Source: JANQOH01 sp965200095
Lineage (GTDB): Bacteria > Pseudomonadota > Alphaproteobacteria > UBA7887
Length of the DNA: 64,000 bases
Assembly: GCA_965200095.1 (NCBI GenBank)
Contig: OZ241350.1
Location: 372,001-436,000, forward strand
Direction of reading: 5' to 3'
How positions within the stretch are numbered: position 1 is the first letter of the stretch; every line of letters begins with the position of its first letter. Position numbers and translations under genes: made by a program. Positions 1 through 8,518 of the stretch are shown one piece after another. The notes beneath the pieces were generated by a model. That model was not told the origin of the DNA. It ran no database searches and saw only the letters and a program-made list of their open reading frames with translations.

Positions 1-175
1 CCGCGCCGACCAGCATCGCGACCCCGCCCCGGTTCTCGACGGTGAAATAGACCGCAAGGACGCCCGGGCGCGCCGGGTCCGTCCGGCTCCACGGGTCGGT
101 CAGCGTCACGTCGGCCGCATGGGCGGCGGCGGAGGCGGCGAACGCCGCGAACGCGAAGGCCCGGATTCGACTCAT
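1..175 (-). CDS. PCu(A)C-type periplasmic copper chaperone (N-terminal part)
   Basis: Only the first 58 codons lie in the window; the gene runs off the left edge. The start at 175 gives a typical Sec signal peptide (about residues 1-23, ending HA-A). The mature start contains DPWSR and then a stretch around VYFTVENRGG, which is the usual opening of PCu(A)C (DUF461) proteins. These are periplasmic proteins that hand Cu(I) to cytochrome oxidase CuA assembly. The His/Met copper ligands would lie beyond the edge, so metal binding is not checked. It is the last visible gene of the minus-strand group starting at 2531, 40 nt after the preceding stop. Confidence 0.72.
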   Translation of the reverse strand, partial: MSRIRAFAFAAFAASAAAHAADVTLTDPWSRTDPARPGVLAVYFTVENRGGVAMLVGA

Positions 176-215
176 GGCTTTCTCCCCGGCGGCGCGGAAA
201 TGTCGGCGGAAGGCG

Positions 216-716
216 TCAATCGTCCTCGCGCGGCTCCTGCCAGCCGCGCGTCACGCCGTCCTTGAGCAGGTCGGGCGGTTCGTAATCCACATAGACGACC
301 TCGTATTCGCCGTCGCCGCCGCTCAACTCCACGACCTGCTGCTCGTAGTCGGATGCGGCGGCTTCGAAACGTTCGTAGTCGTCCAGGTCGAACTGTATCC
401 GATACACCCGGGGCGTCGGGTCGACTCCGAGGGTGTCGAGAAACATATAGAAGCGCCCGGTATCCTTGTCGAGTTTGGACGACAGCACCTTGTAGTTGCC
501 TTCGGGCGGGTAGGGGTTCGGGCGCCCCAGCGTGCCGATCAGCGCGAACAGCGGCAGCCACAGCGCCACAGCGCCGGCGACGACGGCGGGCGGCCGGAGC
601 CAGCGCTTCCGCGTCAGGACGGCGAGAACGACGAGACCGATACACGCGGCGTGCGCCGCGAGCAGCGACCAGTGGTCCGTTTCCGAGAGGAATTCGGGCA
701 GCGCAGGCTGGGGCAT
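216..716 (-). CDS. Membrane-anchored protein, paralogue of the next gene
   Basis: A 166-residue protein I do not recognise as a named family. Two hydrophobic segments near residues 17-35 and 45-63 are followed by an acidic soluble region of about 100 residues. The block from about 68 to 110 (YPPEG.Y, then YMFLDTLGV, then YRIQFDLDD) aligns with the equivalent block of the 719-1186 gene (DGRY, IYMFLERPGV, YRVPFDL), so the two are probably tandem duplicates. The start ATG at 716 is 2 nt after the upstream stop, implying translational coupling. It probably works at the membrane with the ExbB/ExbD-like pair of the same operon; this is inference from context. Confidence 0.7.
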   Translation of the reverse strand: MPQPALPEFLSETDHWSLLAAHAACIGLVVLAVLTRKRWLRPPAVVAGAVALWLPLFALIGTLGRPNPYPPEGNYKVLSSKLDKDTGRFYMFLDTLGVDPTPRVYRIQFDLDDYERFEAAASDYEQQVVELSGGDGEYEVVYVDYEPPDLLKDGVTRGWQEPREDD

Positions 717-718
717 GG

Positions 719-1186
719 CTATCGGTCCCTCCGGTAATCGCCATAGAAGCGCTTTTCGAGCGCGATGTCGTAGCGCACCTCGCCGGTCTCCGGGTCGCGG
801 CGGATGTCGATGGTCTTCTCCGCGAAGGTTCCCATCTCCATCGCCGCGTCCTGCAGGGCGATTGCGGTCCTGAGATCGAAGGGGACGCGGTAGTGCAGGG
901 GTTCGACGACGCCGGGGCGTTCGAGGAACATGTAGATGGCGCGGTTGGGTTCGTCGATCTGCCAGCCGAGCATGTCGTAGCGGCCGTCCTCGGGCCAGGG
1001 GTCGGGGTAGCCCAGGGTCGTCCGCGCCGTGAGCACAGGGTAGACGACGGCCGCCGCGCCCACCGCCACGGTGGCGAGTCGCAACCACCAGCGCCGCCAG
1101 TCGCGGATGAACAGCATCGCGAAGAGGAACGCGACGGTCGCCGCATAGATCGCATACAGGACAATGGTGACCATCAGTTCCGACAT
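719..1186 (-). CDS. Membrane-anchored protein, paralogue of the preceding gene
   Basis: A 155-residue protein with two N-terminal hydrophobic segments (about residues 5-25 and 33-52) and a soluble C-terminal region. It shares the pattern YP.P.P.DG.Y, IYMFL..PGV and YR.PFDL with the neighbour at 216-716, suggesting gene duplication inside the operon. No catalytic motif is visible. It lies 25 nt downstream of the ExbD/TolR-like gene and 2 nt upstream of its paralogue, so all are probably co-transcribed. Function unknown; a role as accessory subunit of an ion-driven membrane complex is a guess from context. Confidence 0.7.
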   Translation of the reverse strand: MSELMVTIVLYAIYAATVAFLFAMLFIRDWRRWWLRLATVAVGAAAVVYPVLTARTTLGYPDPWPEDGRYDMLGWQIDEPNRAIYMFLERPGVVEPLHYRVPFDLRTAIALQDAAMEMGTFAEKTIDIRRDPETGEVRYDIALEKRFYGDYRRDR

Positions 1187-1211
1187 GGCGGCCCCTCCCG
1201 GCGTTGCGGGA

Positions 1212-1808
1212 TCAACGTTGCGAGATGATCGACTTGTAGAGGTCGTGAATGCTGTCTTCGATCAGCGCGCCGTCCTCGTCGAGGGTGAACCGGAGCACGG
1301 TCGTTTCTTCCTTGCGGCGGTTGAGCAGCACTTCCTCGTTATAGATCTCGCCCAGGTCTCCCTTGCCGGTGACGCGGACCTTCACCGGGACGGGCAGCGG
1401 TTCCCGGTATTCGTTATAGAGGTGGAGGTTGACGGTGTATTCGCCGGCGTCCCGCGTGCGGATCGACATCCACTCGTAATTGAGGTCGGAGGTGTCGTTG
1501 ATCTTCCCGCGGTCGTCCCGTTCGAGGTTGAGCGACGGCCCCGCTTCGTAGATGCCCCAGCCGACGGGCACGCCGTCGGGGCCCATGCCCCAGAGATCGA
1601 TGTCGTAGGCGGTGCCGGAAGGCCAGGTGATCTCGATCAGGATCTGCGTGCGCAGCGGAACCTCGTCGGGCTTCTGCACCGGGTTGATCAGGAAGGTGAG
1701 AAGGAAGATCACGACGACGAGGCTGAACACCATCAGGAACAGCACGTCGCGGAAGGCGATGCCCGCCGGGTCGCGATTCCGGTCGGTGAATATCTCGAAA
1801 TCGTACAT
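1212..1808 (-). CDS. ExbD/TolR-like single-span membrane protein
   Basis: A 198-residue protein with a short cytoplasmic N-terminus, one transmembrane helix (about residues 21-43) and a periplasmic domain rich in beta strands. An Asp (near residue 21, in FRDVLFLMVF) sits at the start of the helix, where ExbD/TolR carry their proton-path Asp. The periplasmic part does not obviously match the canonical ExbD domain, so this may be a divergent partner. It follows the ExbB/TolQ/MotA-like gene by 30 nt, the usual order for such pairs. Confidence is good that it is a membrane protein of this operon and moderate for the ExbD/TolR assignment. Confidence 0.68.
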   Translation of the reverse strand: MYDFEIFTDRNRDPAGIAFRDVLFLMVFSLVVVIFLLTFLINPVQKPDEVPLRTQILIEITWPSGTAYDIDLWGMGPDGVPVGWGIYEAGPSLNLERDDRGKINDTSDLNYEWMSIRTRDAGEYTVNLHLYNEYREPLPVPVKVRVTGKGDLGEIYNEEVLLNRRKEETTVLRFTLDEDGALIEDSIHDLYKSIISQR

Positions 1809-1838
1809 GACGCCGGGGCGCGCCTCCGGGCGGACGGA

Positions 1839-2531
1839 CTATTCGGCGGGCGCGGCGGCGCCGCCGCCGGAGGGCGCCGCGAGGCCGGGAACGATTTCGA
1901 TATCCGCGTATTCCACGATGTCGATGGCGAGACCGCCGGCGGCGCGGCTGAGCATCTGATAGTGGATCTCGAGCCACAGGCCGCCGAGGATGGCGCCGAC
2001 CAGAGTCGTGAACAGCGCCACGCCCATGCCGTTGACGATCTGGCCGAGGACGCCCTGAACCCGCTCAAGGTTGGTGCCCCCGGCGATGCTGTCGCCGAGG
2101 CCGCTGACGGCGATGACGAAACCGACGACGGTGCCGATCAGTCCGAGAAGGATCAACACGTTCGCCACGTAGCTGACGATCTGGATGGGCAGGAAGAGCC
2201 GCGCGCGCAGGGCGCCCGCGAGCATTCCGTGTTCGACGCGCCCGCCGTTCGATTTGGCGGCCTTGGCGCGGAGCTTGCCGATATAGGCGGCCGCCAGGCC
2301 CGAGGGCGCGCGCTTGACGAACAGCACGATCTCACGGTTCAGACTGACTATATGGAACGAGCTGACGGCCCAGAAGACGAGGAAGACGACGCCGATGACG
2401 ATGCTGAGATAGCTGGCGTCGCTCTCGACCACCAGCGCCACCCAGTCGCGCAGCCACGCCACATAGAGCAGCAGGCCGGCGAAGGAATTGACGATCAACC
2501 ACTTGTAGAGCAGCGCGTTGGGGCTGTTCAT
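1839..2531 (-). CDS. MotA/TolQ/ExbB proton-channel family protein
   Basis: A 230-residue inner-membrane protein. Hydrophobic helices lie near residues 8-27 and 40-60, then a cytoplasmic region, then two long helices near 110-140 and 155-180. The segment ANVLILLGLIGTVVGFV with a later GM..ALFTTLVGAILGG is the typical TolQ/ExbB channel signature. In this family a pentamer conducts protons around a dimer of ExbD/TolR-like helices to energise work in the periplasm or at the outer membrane. The start ATG at 2531 is preferred over upstream codons, which lie in a proline/arginine-rich shadow. First gene of a five-gene minus-strand operon; tolA, tolB and tonB are not visible. Confidence 0.82.
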   Translation of the reverse strand: MNSPNALLYKWLIVNSFAGLLLYVAWLRDWVALVVESDASYLSIVIGVVFLVFWAVSSFHIVSLNREIVLFVKRAPSGLAAAYIGKLRAKAAKSNGGRVEHGMLAGALRARLFLPIQIVSYVANVLILLGLIGTVVGFVIAVSGLGDSIAGGTNLERVQGVLGQIVNGMGVALFTTLVGAILGGLWLEIHYQMLSRAAGGLAIDIVEYADIEIVPGLAAPSGGGAAAPAE

Positions 2532-2704
2532 GCGACCCGTCCCTTCGTCGTTCGCAGCGGGCCGGGCGGCGGCGCGTCCGCCGGACCCGCCCCGGCGCCG
2601 CGCGGCCGCGGCCCCCGGCGCGAGCGGCGGCACCTTAGCTTTCGCCGCGCGCGGTTGTCAAACCGGCGGGGTCGATACATACGGGTCGCCGGGAGGGGCG
2701 AGAG

Positions 2705-3346
2705 ATGACGGAGCGGGGCGATGTCCGGCGCGAGGACCGAAGCGCGGCGTGGCGCCGCTACTACGCCGCTACGGGCGCGCGGGCGCCGCGCAGGACGCTC
2801 GTCTTCGCTCTCGACCGCTTCGACGCCGGGCCGCCGCCGGCCGCGGCGCGGCGGGCGGTCGATCTGGGATGCGGCGCCGGGCGCGACACGGCCGCCATGC
2901 TCGCGCGCGGCTGGCGGGTGCTCGCGATCGACGCGGAGCCGGCCGCGATCGCCGCCCTGCGCGCGCGCCGCGACCTGCCCCCCGGCGCCGGACTGGAGAC
3001 CCGCATCGCGCGCTTCGAGGATGCGACGTGGGGCGCCCGCGCGCTGGTCAACGCCAGTTTCGCGCTGCCGCTGGCGCCGCCGGCCAGGTTCGCCGCCATG
3101 TGGCCGCGCCTCGTCGCCTCGCTGACGCCGGGCGGGCGCCTGGCCTGCCAGTTGTTCGGCGATCGCGACGGCTGGAGGGGCGACGGCTCCATCGCCTTCC
3201 ACTCGCGGGCGGAGGCGGAGGCGCTGCTGGCGCCGTTCGACGTGGAGATGCTGGAGGAAGAGGAGACCGACTCGGTCACCCCGCGCGGCGCGGCGAAGCA
3301 CTGGCACCTGTTCCATATCGTCGCGCGCAAGCCGGCGCCGGTTTGA
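2705..3346 (+). CDS. Class I SAM-dependent methyltransferase
   Basis: A 213-residue protein with a Rossmann-type methyltransferase fold. Motif I is VDLGCGAGRDTAAML near residue 55, followed by an acidic residue at the end of strand beta-2 (VLAIDAEP). Small-molecule methyltransferases of the tellurite-resistance/TehB type have the same layout, but no substrate can be assigned. It is divergent from the ExbB operon, with the 173-bp gap likely holding both promoters. Cytoplasmic. The downstream Sel1-like gene begins 56 nt later, so co-transcription is possible. Confidence 0.8.
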   Translation: MTERGDVRREDRSAAWRRYYAATGARAPRRTLVFALDRFDAGPPPAAARRAVDLGCGAGRDTAAMLARGWRVLAIDAEPAAIAALRARRDLPPGAGLETRIARFEDATWGARALVNASFALPLAPPARFAAMWPRLVASLTPGGRLACQLFGDRDGWRGDGSIAFHSRAEAEALLAPFDVEMLEEEETDSVTPRGAAKHWHLFHIVARKPAPV

Positions 3347-3402
3347 CCGCGCCCGCCGGCGGGTCATAATGCGGCCCGTCGAAGCGAAGGAGAAAACGGA
3401 CG

Positions 3403-3816
3403 ATGAAAGCGGCATGGTTTCCCGCCTTGAGCCTCGTGCTGGCGGCGTTCGCGGCGGCGGCGCAGGCCGACTGTCCCGCGGGGCCGGACGGCAACCGCTG
3501 CAAGGCGGAGAACGGCGACGCCCTGGCGGCGTACATGATCGCGCGGGAAGCCTATGCGGCAGGGCGCGAGTCGGGCGACCTGTCGGAGGCTTTCGCCTGG
3601 GCGCAGCGTTCGCGCGACGCGGGCTACCGCGGCGGGAGGATGCTGCTCAAGATGGTCTATGTGCAGATGGGCGAGGGGACCCATCGCGACTTCGTGCAGG
3701 CATGGCGCTGGCTCACTGAGGCGATCGAGGCGGGCGACGACTATCTCGAGCCGTGGCGCCGCCGTCTCGAGAAGCTGATGAGCGACGGGGAGCTCGAAGC
3801 CGCGGCGGCGCAATGA
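3403..3816 (+). CDS. Secreted Sel1-like repeat protein
   Basis: A 137-residue protein with a Sec signal peptide (about residues 1-23, cleaving after QA). The mature part has helix pairs of the Sel1/TPR type, for example EAFAWAQRSRDAGYRGGRMLL followed by a partner helix ending AWRWLTEAIEAGDD (shown here split). Two cysteines near the mature N-terminus could form a disulfide in the periplasm. The start ATG at 3403 has a strong AGGAG ribosome site 10 nt upstream. Such proteins usually act as protein-interaction scaffolds; no partner is evident. Confidence 0.72.
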   Translation: MKAAWFPALSLVLAAFAAAAQADCPAGPDGNRCKAENGDALAAYMIAREAYAAGRESGDLSEAFAWAQRSRDAGYRGGRMLLKMVYVQMGEGTHRDFVQAWRWLTEAIEAGDDYLEPWRRRLEKLMSDGELEAAAAQ

Positions 3817-3822
3817 GCGCGG

Positions 3823-3851
3823 TTGACTCGCCGACTCGCGCGGTCTAGCTG
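3823..3851 (+). promoter_or_regulatory. Candidate sigma70 promoter for sdhCDAB
   Basis: TTGACT, a 17-nt spacer and TAGCTG lie 25 nt upstream of the sdhC start and just after the stop of the Sel1-like gene. The -35 is close to consensus; the -10 is weaker. Confidence 0.45.
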
Positions 3852-3875
3852 CCCGGCGTCTCCAGGGAGTTCCGC

Positions 3876-4271
3876 ATGTCCGGGGCCGGTCGGCCGCTTT
3901 CTCCTCATCTGTCGGTTTATCGCCCGCAACTCACGTCGGTGCTGTCGATCCTGCACCGGTTCACGGGGGTCGCGCTCGGCGCGGGCGTGCTGGCGTTCGC
4001 CGGGTGGCTGGCGGCCGTGGCCGCGGGGCCGGAAGCGTTCGCGACCGCGCAGGCTTTCTTCGGGTCGGTCCCCGGTCGTTTCCTGTTGTTCGCCGGCAGC
4101 TGGGCGCTCTTCTACCACTTGTGCAACGGGGTCCGGCATCTCGCGTGGGACGCCGGCTACGGTTACGAGATCGCCAACGTCTATCGTTCGGGCTGGGCGG
4201 TCGTGGCGGCGTCGGCAGCGCTCACGGCGGCGGCGTGGGGCTTCGGCTACGCCGCGGCGTGCCGCTCGTGA
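3876..4271 (+). CDS. sdhC: Succinate dehydrogenase cytochrome b556 subunit
   Basis: A 131-residue membrane anchor subunit of respiratory complex II. It opens with RPLSPHLSVYRPQLTS, the family signature, and carries the quinone-site motif S..HR (residues 24-28). The heme b motif is H...G.RHL..D, with candidate ligand His81. Three membrane helices are predicted. With SdhD it anchors SdhAB and passes electrons from succinate to ubiquinone. The stop overlaps the sdhD GTG start by 4 nt. Confidence 0.93.
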   Translation: MSGAGRPLSPHLSVYRPQLTSVLSILHRFTGVALGAGVLAFAGWLAAVAAGPEAFATAQAFFGSVPGRFLLFAGSWALFYHLCNGVRHLAWDAGYGYEIANVYRSGWAVVAASAALTAAAWGFGYAAACRS

Positions 4272-4651
4272 ACGGGCTGCGCACGCCGCTTGCGCGGGCG
4301 CGGGGTTTCGGGGCCGCGGGCGAGGGAACGGCGCACTGGTGGGCGCAGCGCGTGACCGCGATCGCGCTTGCGCCCCTGACCCTGTGGCTGGCGGCGTCGC
4401 TGGCGTCGCTCGCCGGGGCCGGCCACGAGGAAGCGTCGGCCTGGGTTGCGCGGCCTCCGGTGGCGGTGGCGCTGGCGTTGACGCTGGGCGCGGCGTTCTA
4501 CCACCTTCAACTCGGCCTGCGGACGGCGATCGAGGACTATGTCGGGGGCGGACTGCGCCGGCGGGTCCTGTTGCTGGCGAACCTGTTCGCCTGCGTCGCC
4601 GTCGGGGCCGGGTCGGTCTTCGCCGTCCTCGACATCGCGCTGGGCGGCTGA
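4268..4651 (+). CDS. sdhD: Succinate dehydrogenase membrane anchor subunit
   Basis: A 127-residue protein read from a GTG at 4268 that overlaps the sdhC stop (GTGA), a coupled start. It has three hydrophobic helices. The motif YHLQLGLRTAIEDYV resembles the H..LG...I..DY heme/quinone region of alphaproteobacterial SdhD. The N-terminal GEGTAHWWAQRVTA is also typical of the family. The longer open frame upstream lies wholly within sdhC and is not used. Confidence 0.9.
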   Translation: MNGLRTPLARARGFGAAGEGTAHWWAQRVTAIALAPLTLWLAASLASLAGAGHEEASAWVARPPVAVALALTLGAAFYHLQLGLRTAIEDYVGGGLRRRVLLLANLFACVAVGAGSVFAVLDIALGG

Positions 4652-4656
4652 CCGCC

Positions 4657-6447
4657 GTGCCCGAAGCCTATCCGATCACCGACCATACCCATGACGTGGT
4701 GGTGGTGGGCGCCGGGGGCGCGGGCCTCCGCGCGACCTTCGGGATGGCGGAGCGCGGGCTGAAGACGGCCTGTATCACCAAGGTGTTCCCGACCCGCAGC
4801 CATACCGTCGCGGCGCAGGGGGGAATTTCGGCGGCGCTCGGCAATATGGGCGAGGACGACTGGCGCTGGCACATGTACGACACCGTGAAGGGGTCGGACT
4901 GGCTGGGCGACCAGGACGCCATCGAATATATGTGCCGCGAGGCCGCGCCGGCCGTGATCGAGCTCGAACATTACGGGGTGCCCTTCTCGCGCACGCCCGA
5001 GGGGAAGATCTACCAGCGCGCGTTCGGCGGCATGACGACCCGCTACGGCGAGGGGATCGCCCAGCGCACCTGCGCCGCGGCCGACCGGACCGGTCACGCC
5101 ATCCTGCACACGCTCTATCAGCAGGCGCTGCGCTGCCGCGCCGAATTCATGGTCGAGTATTTCGCGCTCGACCTGATCATGGACGATGAGGGCGCGTGCC
5201 GCGGCGTCATCGCCTGGAACCTCGACGACGGCACGATCCACCGTTTCCGCGCCCATCGCGTGGTCCTGGCGACCGGCGGCTACGGACGCGCCTATTTCTC
5301 ATGCACTTCGGCGCATACCTGCACCGGCGACGGCAACGCCATGGCGCTTCGGGCGGGCCTGCCGTGCCAGGACATGGAGTTCGTGCAGTTCCACCCGACG
5401 GGGGTCTACGGAGCGGGCTGCCTGATCACCGAAGGCGTGCGCGGCGAAGGCGGCTATCTCACCAATTCGGAAGGCGAGCGCTTCATGGAGCGCTACGCGC
5501 CCGCCGCCAGGGACCTGGCGTCCCGCGACGTGGTTTCGCGGTCGATGACGGTGGAAATACGCGAGGGCCGCGGCGTCGGCGCCGACCGGGATCACCTGCA
5601 TCTGCACCTCGAACATCTGGACGCCGACCTGATCGCCGAGCGCCTGCCGGGGATCGCCGAGACCGCGCGCATCTTCGCCGGCGTCGATGTGACGCGCGAC
5701 CCGATCCCCGTGCTCCCCACCTGTCACTACAATATGGGCGGCGTGCCGACGAACCATCGCGGCGAGGCGGTGACGGTGCGCGACGGCGACCCGGACGCGA
5801 CGGTTCCGGGCCTGATGGCGATCGGCGAGGCGGCCTGCGTTTCGGTCCACGGGGCGAACCGGCTGGGGTCGAATTCGCTGCTCGACCTCGTGGTGTTCGG
5901 GCGCGCCGCGGCGATACGCGCCGCCGAGACGATCGATCCCGGCGAGAGCCACAGGCCCTTGCCGAAGGACGCCGGCGAACGAGCGCTCGCTTCCCTCGAC
6001 CGCTTGCGCCACGCCGATGGCGACACCCCGACGGCGGCGCTGCGGCTCGACATGCAGCGCGTCATGCAGAACCATTGCGCCGTGTTCCGGTCGGGCGAGG
6101 TGCTGCGCGAGGGGGCCGGAAAACTCGATGCGCTGTGGCGGGGGCGCGACGATATCAGGGTGTCGGACCGCTCGATGATCTGGAATTCGGACCTGGTGGA
6201 ATCCCTCGAATTCGAAAACCTTCTGGCGCAGTCGGTGGTCGCGGTCGCCGGCGCCCGGGCGCGGGAGGAAAGCCGCGGCGCCCACGCGCGCGAGGATTTC
6301 ACCGAACGCGACGACGGGAACTGGCTCAAGCACACTGTCGCCTGGCTCGGCGAGGACGGCCGTCCGGTTCTCGACTACCGCCCGGTGCGTCTCCACACGC
6401 TGACCAACGACATCGAGGCGATCCCCCCCCAGGCGCGGGTCTACTGA
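4657..6447 (+). CDS. sdhA: Succinate dehydrogenase flavoprotein subunit
   Basis: A 596-residue protein, normal length for SdhA, starting from GTG at 4657, 5 nt after sdhD. The FAD-binding VVVVGAGGAGLRAT lies at residues 14-27, with the covalent-FAD His in SHTVAAQGG (about residue 49). Substrate-site segments include HPTGVYGAGCLITEG and the catalytic Arg region around SRSMTVEIREGRG. It oxidises succinate to fumarate on the cytoplasmic face of complex II and links the TCA cycle to the quinone pool. The last codons contain a run of 8 C (6423-6430) that is in frame here. Confidence 0.96.
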   Translation: MPEAYPITDHTHDVVVVGAGGAGLRATFGMAERGLKTACITKVFPTRSHTVAAQGGISAALGNMGEDDWRWHMYDTVKGSDWLGDQDAIEYMCREAAPAVIELEHYGVPFSRTPEGKIYQRAFGGMTTRYGEGIAQRTCAAADRTGHAILHTLYQQALRCRAEFMVEYFALDLIMDDEGACRGVIAWNLDDGTIHRFRAHRVVLATGGYGRAYFSCTSAHTCTGDGNAMALRAGLPCQDMEFVQFHPTGVYGAGCLITEGVRGEGGYLTNSEGERFMERYAPAARDLASRDVVSRSMTVEIREGRGVGADRDHLHLHLEHLDADLIAERLPGIAETARIFAGVDVTRDPIPVLPTCHYNMGGVPTNHRGEAVTVRDGDPDATVPGLMAIGEAACVSVHGANRLGSNSLLDLVVFGRAAAIRAAETIDPGESHRPLPKDAGERALASLDRLRHADGDTPTAALRLDMQRVMQNHCAVFRSGEVLREGAGKLDALWRGRDDIRVSDRSMIWNSDLVESLEFENLLAQSVVAVAGARAREESRGAHAREDFTERDDGNWLKHTVAWLGEDGRPVLDYRPVRLHTLTNDIEAIPPQARVY

Positions 6448-6483
6448 CCGGCTTCGGCGCCGGCTTGCGGAGGACCGAGGCGA

Positions 6484-7260
6484 ATGGCCCAATTCAGGCT
6501 TCCCCCCCGATCGCGCGTCCGCGAGGGGACAGCGCATCCGGCGCCGGAAGGGGCGACGAACCTGCGCCGCTTCGCGGTTTATCGCTGGAACCCCGACGAC
6601 GGCGCGAACCCGCGTCTCGACCGTTACGAGGTCGACATGGACCGTTGCGGGCCGATGGTCCTCGACGCCCTGATCGCGATCAAGAACGAGATCGATTCGA
6701 CGCTGACCTTCCGCCGCTCATGCCGCGAGGGCGTGTGCGGCAGCTGCGCGATGAACATAGACGGCGTCAACACCCTGGCCTGCACCCGCTTCGTCGACGA
6801 GTCGAAAGGGGAGGTGAAAATCTACCCGCTGCCGCACATGGCGGTGGTCAAGGACCTGGTCGCCGACCTCAACATGGCGTATGCGCAATATGAATCGGTG
6901 CGCCCGTGGATGCGCGCCGACTCGCCGCCGCCGGGGAGCGAGCGCCCGCAGTCGCGCGAGGAGCGGCGTCGGCTGGACGGGCTGTGGGAGTGCGTTCTCT
7001 GTTTCTGCTGCTCCACCGCCTGCCCGAGTTACTGGTGGAACGGCGACCGCTATCTGGGGCCGGCGGCGCTGTTGCAGGCGTGGCGCTGGGTCGCCGACAG
7101 CCGCGACGAAGCGGCGGGCGAGCGGCTGGACGAACTGGAAGACCCCTTCAAACTTTACCGCTGCCACACCATCATGAACTGCACGCGGACCTGCCCCAAG
7201 GGGCTGAACCCCGCCCGGGCCATCGGCGCGATCAAGCAAGCGCTGGTCGAACGCCGCTGA
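6484..7260 (+). CDS. sdhB: Succinate dehydrogenase iron-sulfur subunit
   Basis: A 258-residue protein with the three cluster motifs of SdhB. The plant-type 2Fe-2S motif is CREGVCGSC with a later C (near residues 80-100). C..C..C...CP (CVLCFCCSTACPSYWW) and C.....C...CPKG (CHTIMNCTRTCPKGLNP) bind the 4Fe-4S and 3Fe-4S clusters. It carries electrons from FAD in SdhA to the quinone site in SdhCD. The start at 6484 has GGAGG about 15 nt upstream. Last gene of the sdhCDAB operon. Confidence 0.96.
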   Translation: MAQFRLPPRSRVREGTAHPAPEGATNLRRFAVYRWNPDDGANPRLDRYEVDMDRCGPMVLDALIAIKNEIDSTLTFRRSCREGVCGSCAMNIDGVNTLACTRFVDESKGEVKIYPLPHMAVVKDLVADLNMAYAQYESVRPWMRADSPPPGSERPQSREERRRLDGLWECVLCFCCSTACPSYWWNGDRYLGPAALLQAWRWVADSRDEAAGERLDELEDPFKLYRCHTIMNCTRTCPKGLNPARAIGAIKQALVERR

Positions 7261-7300
7261 ACGCCGGACTTCCTCCCCGGCGCCGCCGCTGGTTTCGGCG

Positions 7301-8239
7301 TTGGTGACCGCGGCGCTGGTCGCGGGCGGCCTGGCGCTGCTGCTCGCGGGCGGCGAACTGCTGGTGCGCGGCGCTGTCGGACTGGCGCGCGGCCTGGGCG
7401 TGACGCCGCTGGTCATCGGCTTCACCGTGGTCGCGTTCGGGACCTCGGCGCCCGAACTGGTGGTGAGTCTTCAGGCCGCGCTCGGCGGCCACCCGGACAT
7501 CGTTCTCGGCAATGTGGTGGGCTCCAACGTCGCCAATATCCTTCTGATCGTGGGCGCGGCGGCGGCTTTGGGCGCGGTGCGCGCGGCGCCGGGTTCGCTG
7601 CGCCGCGACGGCGGTCTGTTGCTCGTCGCGACGGCCGGCTTCATCGCCGTTTGCCTCTTGGGAGACCTGGGGCCCTTCGTCGGCGCGCCGATGGTGGCGG
7701 CGCTCGTCCTGTGGACGGCGTGGTCGTTCCGCGCGGCGCGGCGGCGCGGCGGCGAAGCCCCGGAGACCGAGGCGGCGCCGCGCGGGGCCGCCGTCGCGGC
7801 GCTCGCGACCGCGGGCGGGATCGTCGGCGTTCTTGTGGGGGCGCGACTGCTGATCGACGGCGCGGTCGATGTGGCGCGCGCCGCGGGCCTGTCGGAAGCG
7901 GCGATAGGGTTGACCCTGATCGCGCTCGGCACCTCGTTGCCCGAACTCGCGGCCGCAGGCATGGCGGCGTTGCGCGGTCACGGCGACATCGCGCTGGGCA
8001 ACGCGCTGGGGAGCAACATGTTCAATATGCTGGGCATCGCCGGCGTTGCGGCGACCGTCGCGCCGGTCCCGGTGCCGGGCGAACTGGTGCGTTTCGACTT
8101 GTGGGCGATGCTCGCCGCCACCTTGTTGCTGCTGTTCCTCCTGCGCGGCGAGCGGCGCATGGCGCGGGTCGAGGGCGGGCTTCTGATGGCGGCCTATGCG
8201 GTTTACGTCGCCATCGCGCTCGGCGATGCGATCGCGTAG
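7301..8239 (+). CDS. Calcium/sodium antiporter (CaCA family)
   Basis: A 312-residue integral membrane protein with about ten helices and the two inverted alpha repeats of the CaCA superfamily. Alpha-1 contains GTSAPEL and GNVVGSNVANI (near residues 46-80). Alpha-2 contains GTSLPEL and GNALGSNMFN (near residues 208-245). The acidic residue in each GTS.PE motif coordinates the cation. E. coli YrbG-like proteins exchange Na+ for Ca2+. The frame can start at TTG 7301 or GTG 7304; neither has a clear ribosome site. It follows sdhB by 40 nt and may be co-transcribed. Confidence 0.85.
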   Translation: MVTAALVAGGLALLLAGGELLVRGAVGLARGLGVTPLVIGFTVVAFGTSAPELVVSLQAALGGHPDIVLGNVVGSNVANILLIVGAAAALGAVRAAPGSLRRDGGLLLVATAGFIAVCLLGDLGPFVGAPMVAALVLWTAWSFRAARRRGGEAPETEAAPRGAAVAALATAGGIVGVLVGARLLIDGAVDVARAAGLSEAAIGLTLIALGTSLPELAAAGMAALRGHGDIALGNALGSNMFNMLGIAGVAATVAPVPVPGELVRFDLWAMLAATLLLLFLLRGERRMARVEGGLLMAAYAVYVAIALGDAIA

Positions 8240-8294
8240 CCGGCGTCGCTATCGCGGCCGCGCGAACGAAGGAGTGTCGAACGAGAACAGGCGC

Positions 8295-8323
8295 TTGACC
8301 GGCTTGCGCCGCTTGTGCTAACC
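8295..8323 (+). promoter_or_regulatory. Candidate sigma70 promoter for rho
   Basis: TTGACC, a 17-nt spacer and CTAACC lie in the 279-bp gap before rho, a form common among alphaproteobacterial housekeeping promoters. It would give a 5' leader of about 190 nt. Rho genes are often autoregulated by premature termination in such leaders; that is inference here. Confidence 0.5.
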
Positions 8324-8518
8324 GGACAACCGGCGCGTCAGGCGTCGTGAACATTCCTTCGGCCGCTCGCGGCTCTCCAATTCGACTTCGGTCGGCTCGA
8401 TGAGCGACCCGGCCGCGGACGCGCCGCGTGTCCGCCGCGCGCGACCGCGAGTGCGCGCCGCGCTTCTTTCCCCGCGCCGTCGTCTCCCGTTTTCCGGCGC
8501 CCTATCCGGCGAAAGCCC

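Noticed and set aside
6423..6430. Run of 8 C near the end of sdhA
   Set aside because: It sits in the last codons of an essential-type gene, in frame, and gives no switch arrangement like the 12-G tract.
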